A stretch of DNA of 64,000 bases from Streptomyces tuirus. GTDB lineage: Bacteria > Actinomycetota > Actinomycetes > Streptomycetales > Streptomycetaceae. Below, in pieces: positions 63,159 through 64,000 of the stretch. Each line of letters opens with the position of its first letter. The stretch's first letter is position 1. The position numbers and the translations under genes were made by a program. The notes under the pieces are model-generated. The model was given only the letters and a program-made list of their open reading frames with translations, was not told where the DNA came from and did not search any database. The DNA is taken from assembly GCF_014701095.1 (NCBI RefSeq), contig NZ_AP023439.1, positions 7,428,001-7,492,000 on the forward strand, written 5' to 3'.

Positions 63159-63905
63159 ATGACCACGATCCTGGTGACTGGCGGCACCGGAACGCTCGGC
63201 AGGCTCCTCACCGAGCGGCTGCGCGCGGACGGGCACGAGGTGCGAGTGCTGAGCCGGCACTCGCAGCCGTACGCCGTGGACCTTCGTGAGGGCACAGGCT
63301 TGACCGCGGCTGTCGCGGGCGTGGACACGATCGTGCACTGTGCGACGTCGCCGCGCGGCGGTGACGAGCTGGCGGCCCGCAATCTGATCGAGGCGGCCCG
63401 CCAGGCCGGGGTGCCGCATCTGGTGTACATCTCGATCGTCGGCGTCGACCGGGTGCCGTTCGGCTACTACCGAACCAAGCTCGCCGTCGAGCGGATGATC
63501 GAGGAGTCGGGGCTCGGGTGGAGCGTGCTACGGACGACGCAGTTCCACGACCTGGTACTGCGGGTCCTGCACGGCTCGGCGAAGCTGCCGGTCATGCTGC
63601 TCCCGGCGGGAGTCTCCGACCAGCCGATCGAGGCGGCGGAGGTCGCTGTCCGGCTGGCCGAGCTCGCCACCGGGGAGCCCACGGGGCGGGTGCCGGACAT
63701 GGGCGGCCCAGAGGTCCGTACGTTTCCGGAGCTGGCTCAGGCCTATCTGCGCGCGAGCGGACGGCGCCGCCCCCTGCTGAACGTGCGCCTGGCCGGCACG
63801 ACCTACCAGAGGTTCCGCGCGGGCGGGCATCTGGCGCCGAAGCGGGCCGTGGGCAAGGTCACCTTCGAGCAGTTCCTGGCGAGCCGTTTTCCTGAGCAGG
63901 ACTGA
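63159..63905 (+). CDS. NmrA/SDR-like NAD(P)-binding oxidoreductase/epimerase, ECF41 target
   Basis: 248 residues with a Rossmann start TILVTGGTGTLGRLLTERLR, a TIVHCATSPRGG strand, and the extended-SDR-like YYRTKLAVERMIEESGLGWS motif. It is the COE-type (carboxymuconolactone decarboxylase/oxidoreductase/epimerase) partner regularly found beside ECF41 sigma factors. ATG 63159 follows GAAGGGA, with a candidate ECF41 promoter upstream. Substrate unknown; 63906-64000 contains nothing recognisable. Confidence 0.85.
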   Translation: MTTILVTGGTGTLGRLLTERLRADGHEVRVLSRHSQPYAVDLREGTGLTAAVAGVDTIVHCATSPRGGDELAARNLIEAARQAGVPHLVYISIVGVDRVPFGYYRTKLAVERMIEESGLGWSVLRTTQFHDLVLRVLHGSAKLPVMLLPAGVSDQPIEAAEVAVRLAELATGEPTGRVPDMGGPEVRTFPELAQAYLRASGRRRPLLNVRLAGTTYQRFRAGGHLAPKRAVGKVTFEQFLASRFPEQD

Positions 63906-64000
63906 CGCCTGGACCGGGGGTCTGGTGGCACGTCGGGCTTCCGCTACTTGGTGGTCTGCCTGCCTCGAGATCGACTGAGGGCATGATCGTCCGGTTCGTC

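Noticed and set aside
1..64000. tRNA and rRNA genes
   Set aside because: No cloverleaf-compatible sequence with a T-loop GGTTCGAATCC-type motif was noticed in any gap.

Overview
This is a GC-rich actinobacterial chromosome segment, almost certainly Streptomyces. Supporting signs are the strong third-position GC bias, GTG and TTG starts, stop/start overlaps, mycothiol-dependent enzymes, a Tat-type secreted protein, an ECF41-type sigma factor, and intergenic repeat cores common in Streptomyces genomes. The window starts inside a large-subunit catalase gene and ends just after an epimerase-like gene.

The core (about 8.6-36.6 kb) is a near-complete choline and glycine-betaine catabolic island. 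Choline is oxidised by BetA (14686) and BetB (16544), and betaine is imported by a ProV / fused ProW / ProX transporter (18034-22107). Betaine is demethylated by Rieske oxygenases (two close paralogues, 12533 and 35316; ferredoxin 10915; FAD reductase 11274). Dimethylglycine is oxidised by a flavin-folate enzyme (24228) and sarcosine by SoxB-D-A-G (28193-33306). Glycine is turned to serine by GlyA (26913). C1 units are handled by mycothiol formaldehyde dehydrogenase MscR (8907), a metallo-beta-lactamase-fold hydrolase (9992) and PurU (34251, minus). Two paralogous IclR regulators (13731 and 33404, minus) sit inside. Seven promoters in the island carry the same regulatory architecture: two 17-bp imperfect palindromes (consensus GTTGCG-N5-CGCAAC) whose starts are exactly 19 bp apart. 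Both iclR genes carry a single copy over their own start codons. This links the scattered transcripts into one likely IclR regulon.

The island also shows recent damage and remodelling. An IS200/IS605 element (TnpA and TnpB) abuts the proX stop codon. soxD and soxA form one reading frame through an in-frame Streptomyces-type repeat. A 51-codon folD relic with a large internal deletion precedes glyA.

Flanks. 1-8.6 kb: catalase, DUF5335, a phosphotransferase, a lipoprotein, an alpha/beta-hydrolase homologue lacking all three triad residues, a glutathionyl-hydroquinone-reductase-like protein and a DUF574 methyltransferase. 36.7-40.1 kb: a desaturase / ferredoxin-reductase pair with a divergent PucR-type regulator. 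40.4-43.8 kb: a mycothiol-amidase-like hydrolase and a UvrA-like ATPase. 43.9-49.1 kb: a minus-strand glycogen/trehalose-type operon. 49.5-61.8 kb: a decay zone with relics of GT2, IS4-type and IstB transposition genes, a GMC oxidoreductase, an AGCS symporter, an SGNH hydrolase and a two-repeat CRISPR-like remnant, mixed with intact genes (HdeD-like, YceI, peptidoglycan-binding protein, NhaP-type antiporter, YihY-type protein, small secreted proteins). 62.1-63.9 kb: an ECF41 sigma factor with its epimerase-like partner.
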